Source: Leucogyrophana mollusca (taxonomy: Eukaryota > Basidiomycota > Agaricomycetes > Boletales). From it: a stretch of DNA of 64,000 nt. The translations under genes and the position numbers were made by a program. The stretch is taken from positions 1 through 64,000 of the forward strand of contig MU266338.1 in assembly GCA_021014945.1 (NCBI GenBank). Reading direction: 5' to 3'. The notes under the pieces are model-generated. The model saw nothing but the letters and a program-made list of their open reading frames with translations, did no database searches and was not told where the DNA came from. Below, piece after piece: positions 60,780-64,000 of the stretch; positions within the stretch are counted from its first letter, which is position 1, and every line of letters begins with the position of its first letter.

Positions 60780-63553
60780 ATGTCCCACCACCGGTCTTCG
60801 CGAAATCATTCGGCTGTCTCTGCGCGGTCTGCGTACAGTCCCCAGCCAGAGAGCCTAGTTTTACCCGACGGACCGATAGACGAACCGACTGCGGAGCTCC
60901 TAGATGACATTACCCACCCTCACCACCAGACCGAGGAAACCCTTGTCGGCACTCTAGACGAGGAAGACGATGGACATATCGAAGAAGTTGCGGCGTGGAA
61001 GAATAGGCCGTGGTGGAAACGACCGTCGGCCGTCTGGTGGGCTATCTCGTTCAGTGCTCCTGTTGTCTTGAACGCTCATGCCACCGCTAAAGGTTGCTTA
61101 TCGGCATGCCCATATCGTCTATTGGGTTTTCGTCAACTCTGGCACCACGCGTAGAGTTGTACACCATGCTCGTTTGCCGGATACACAGACCCGAATATGT
61201 ATCCAACTCTAACCTTCCTGGTGTATACGGCTACACAACGATACCCGAAGTCCCCTCTGCCAGCGTATCTTTCCCTACGTCAGTAAATGGTCACACGAGC
61301 ACGGAACTTGGTCTCGAACCTCCAAGTGTGCTTGTGCCGAGAATACCTACTCTATTGTCAGAACAGCACAACTCTGCTAGCGGGGACACTCGAAAGCAAT
61401 GTGCTGCCGATCCTGTTGTCCAAGCTGCAACAGCAAAGCTTGCTGCGGGTTTGTGAAAGACGGTTATGCTCGCGAGCGATACTCACACCCGCAGACAGTG
61501 CTCACCACAACCATTGGCGTCCTCGGGTGCCTTACCACCGGCTGGTGGGGATCTGTGCGTGACATTAAACTTCACAACAGGCCTGAGTTAACTTAGAGGA
61601 CCATTGTTACAATGCGCAGCTTTCTGACCGCTTCGGCCGGACACCGATCATGGCTGTTTCGTCGCTCGGCCTTTTAGCTACGGACACGGTTGTTATTACC
61701 ACCGTCTTCTACGTCGACCGCCTTCCGGGTGGTTATTGGTTCCTCCTAGTTGGCATGATGCTGGACGGTCTCTTTGGTGGTGAGTCGTTTTGGACTAGGC
61801 TTCAGCCTTCGATGCTGCGGTTGCGATCTTTTGGCGAGATCCACGCGCCTTTCCCCCTTTGCATTCTCTTTCGCACATGCTCTCTTCTCCTTTCTTCCTT
61901 GGTTCATAAAGTCTAATAACAACGCCGGCAGGCATGTCGACGGGTGTTGCAGCGATGCACGCGTATTTGGCCGACGTTACAACCCCTAGTACTCGGTAAG
62001 CCTCCGCTTCTTTCTCTTGACCACGTTGCGCAGCTGATTTTGGCTCCACTCTTGATGATCTCCGCATGCTAGCTCTCGGGTATTTTCTATGACCCTTGGC
62101 TTGATGTTCACTGGCGTGGCCCTTGGACCTGTGCTCGGCGGTCTCCTTGTTCGCACGACGGGGTCCCCACTTTCAGTGTTTTACTTTGCCGCCGGTCTCC
62201 ACGCAGCATATCTCATTTATGTCGGGCTGGTGGTCCCGGAATCACTCACGAAATCCAGAGCCAATGGGGCTCGGGAGCGGCACCAAGAATCTGTAATGGA
62301 CAGGCGTAACGTGAGCACTAGCGCCATGGGAAGGGTCGTAGGGCTCTTGCGTGGCGCAGTCAGTTTCCTCAGCCCTCTCGCGGTTTTACTGCCCGAGCGT
62401 GTCGATGTAAAAGGTAACCCGCTGAAGAAACCAAGGAGGGATTGGAGTCTATGTTTCGTGGCAGCCAGCTATGGTTTTACCATGATGGACCTGGTGCGTT
62501 TAGAAAAGAGGCCGCTGTGAACACTGCCCTCGAATCTTATGGGTATGTTCAGGGATCACTCACGTATAAGTTTCAATACGCCGCCGCTACATTCGGATGG
62601 TCATCTGAAACGGTTCGTCCATGTTTTATATACACAATGCTTCCCGAATTAAGCGTGACGGCCTCACAGGTTAGCTATTTCATCGCACTCGCTGGTGCTG
62701 GGCGAGCGTTATTGTTGGCCGTCATATTGCCATGTATGTCACGTGCCCTCCGATTCGGCAGGCTCGAATCGCTCACTGCTTCTCAGTAATCATCAGGCTG
62801 TTGAGACCCTCCCCACCCGCACCTATCCAACTGCCTGCGGAACCAGATGAACCACTTCAGTCGGGTGCTAGCGCGTCGTCCACATCAACCACGGTCGAGG
62901 AAACTCACGCCCCCAGGTCGAAGAGCCCATCCCCGTCTCACTCCCCAGCGTTTGACCTGAACATCGCGCGTGTTTCCCTCTTCATTGAAGTCATCGCCTT
63001 CTCGCTTTTGGCTGTCGCTAGTTCAGGCGCGATGTTCACGGCTGCAACCTTCCTCGGCGCTTTTGGTTCTGGGTTCTCGCCTGCCATTCAGGCATTCGCC
63101 CTGGAACTGTTTGTGAGGAGGGGCGGGAAGGGGCGGAGCCAGGCCGGAAAGCTGTTTGGTGCGATCAGCGTCGTACAGGTATTGGCGTAAGTTCTTCAAA
63201 ATTGGCCCTTCCATCTTTCTAAGTGCTGACGTCGCTTTGCGAACCATAGCACGCAGATTATAGGCCCATCGCTGTTTGGATATGTCTACGTCAAAACTGT
63301 GGGGACGTTCCCGCGCACGATCCTCTTCATGACTGCCTTTTCTGTGGCCATCTCCCTCACTTTGCTCTCGTTTGTACGCGCACCCTCTGTGAGTGGCGGT
63401 AAGGCCGGCGATGCGGAGGAGTTTATCACCGAGCTGCCGGAGCGAGATGTAACACTGCAGGAGGTGCCGACGATTCGGGTTACTCGAGAGGATACGCTGG
63501 TAGATGCTGGGGACCATCAGGAGCCAGGCACGGTCGGACGAAAAGGCGTCTAA
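60780..63553 (+). CDS. Major facilitator superfamily transporter
   Basis: A multi-exon gene of roughly 600 residues. A soluble acidic N-terminus (MSHHRSSRNHSAVSARSAYS) precedes the first TM (WWAISFSAPVVLNAHATA). The MFS motif A-like loop is GCLTTGWWGSLSDRFGRTPI. Further TM segments are VSSLGLLATDTVVITTVFYV, YWFLLVGMMLDGLFGG, FSMTLGLMFTGVALGPVLGG, VSYFIALAGAGRALLLAVIL and SLFIEVIAFSLLAVASSGAM. A long Pro/Ser cytosolic loop separates the two halves, and an acidic tail ends GRKGV. The pattern resembles fungal HIAT1/TetA-like transporters. The intron at 61093-61154 and the joins near 61190-61390 are the least certain; substrate unknown. Confidence 0.82.
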
Positions 63554-63736
63554 GGCTCTGTCGAACTCAACTGTTTCGAGGTATAACGAGAAGATAAAAG
63601 TAGAAAACAAGTAGATATACACGTACGGCATGCTAGCACCACCGAGTACATAGATTCCAGACGCTAATAATTTATCCCGACCGTCTGTGAGTATGGATCA
63701 AGGCGCTACTCCCCCATGCACAACCGCTACGTACTG

Positions 63737-64000
63737 TCAAACTGTGGGAGCGGACCCTGGCGAGGACTTGCCCCACCATCTCCATGCAGCAAAACTGAGA
63801 AGGAAGTTGAAGACGCCAACAACAGCAGAGCCTGCACCCACGAGCGTGAGGAACCACCATGCGTACCCTATGGTGCGGTCAAGTGTCCGTCCGGCATAGC
63901 GTTTGAGAACAGCGCGTGGGTCTGGGGTAGGATTGAACCCGGGGGGGAGGCGGAGGAGTGGCGGCGTGGATGACGCCGTGGATGGAGGAAGGGCCAGCAG
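63737..64000 (-). CDS. C-terminus of a membrane protein, cut by the window edge
   Basis: The last 88 codons of a minus-strand frame, open to the window end and stopping at 63737-63739. It has a basic stretch (DPRAVLKRYAGRTLDRTIGY), then a single TM-like helix (AWWFLTLVGAGSAVVGVFNF) ending LLSFAAWRWW. The upstream part lies beyond the window, so neither family nor start can be given. An intron inside the segment is possible. Confidence 0.55.
   Translation of the reverse strand: MLALPPSTASSTPPLLRLPPGFNPTPDPRAVLKRYAGRTLDRTIGYAWWFLTLVGAGSAVVGVFNFLLSFAAWRWWGKSSPGSAPTV

Overview
The window reads as a gene-dense piece of a basidiomycete nuclear genome, most likely an agaricomycete (mushroom-forming fungus). 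Nearly every gene is broken by short introns of about 45-75 nt with GT-AG ends and a branch-point-like CTRAY motif. Families typical of Agaricomycetes are present (a DUF7918-like protein, a DUF6533-like seven-helix protein). No operons, CRISPR arrays, prophage or intact transposons were seen. All exon structures below were worked out by hand from splice signals, phase and protein similarity recalled from known families. No search was run.

Layout. 1-810: gene-poor, with a diverged ~60 bp direct repeat. 810-5136: LisH-CTLH-CRA protein (+), unknown protein (-), ribosomal protein L7 (-) with a likely box C/D snoRNA in its longest intron. 5664-11234: three tandem paralogous genes for secreted, single-pass membrane proteins with eight conserved cysteines and the same eight-exon structure. 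12171-16620: aldo-keto reductase, CHMP7-like ESCRT protein, OTU1 deubiquitinase (all +). 16747-18188: ExoIII/APE-type AP endonuclease (-). 18513-19481: DUF7918-like protein with an in-frame stop and a long open tail. 20178-30805: metaxin/SAM37, TAF7, GAA1 (-), and a large USP48-type deubiquitinase. 31032-39441 (all -): a 1177-residue putative nuclear regulator, LUC7, and a J-domain/ankyrin/RG-tail protein. 39690-45641: BCS1 (+), BUD23 (-), BET3 (+), mitochondrial uS13 (-), XAP5/FAM50 (+), then an intron-containing tRNA-Phe (-). 46274-50096: a helical unknown protein and an intronless coiled-coil protein with a duplicated segment. 50984-55921 (-): mitochondrial carrier and RRN6-like Pol I factor. 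56064-57237: mitochondrial uL3. 57962-60539: DUF6533-like receptor (+) and glia maturation factor (-). 60780-63553: MFS transporter. 63737 to the end: the C-terminus of another membrane protein (-).

Most genes are single-copy housekeeping genes: ribosome and mitochondrial ribosome, rRNA modification and Pol I, splicing, GPI anchoring, TRAPP and ESCRT traffic, ubiquitin removal, mitochondrial import and complex III assembly. Several pairs are head-to-head with under 150 bp between start codons (BUD23/BET3, uS13m/XAP5, RRN6-like/uL3m). The less ordinary items are the tandem family at 5.7-11.2 kb, the intronic snoRNA, a predicted USP intron whose donor is GA instead of GT, several GC-AG introns, and the DUF7918 reading frame interrupted by one stop codon.
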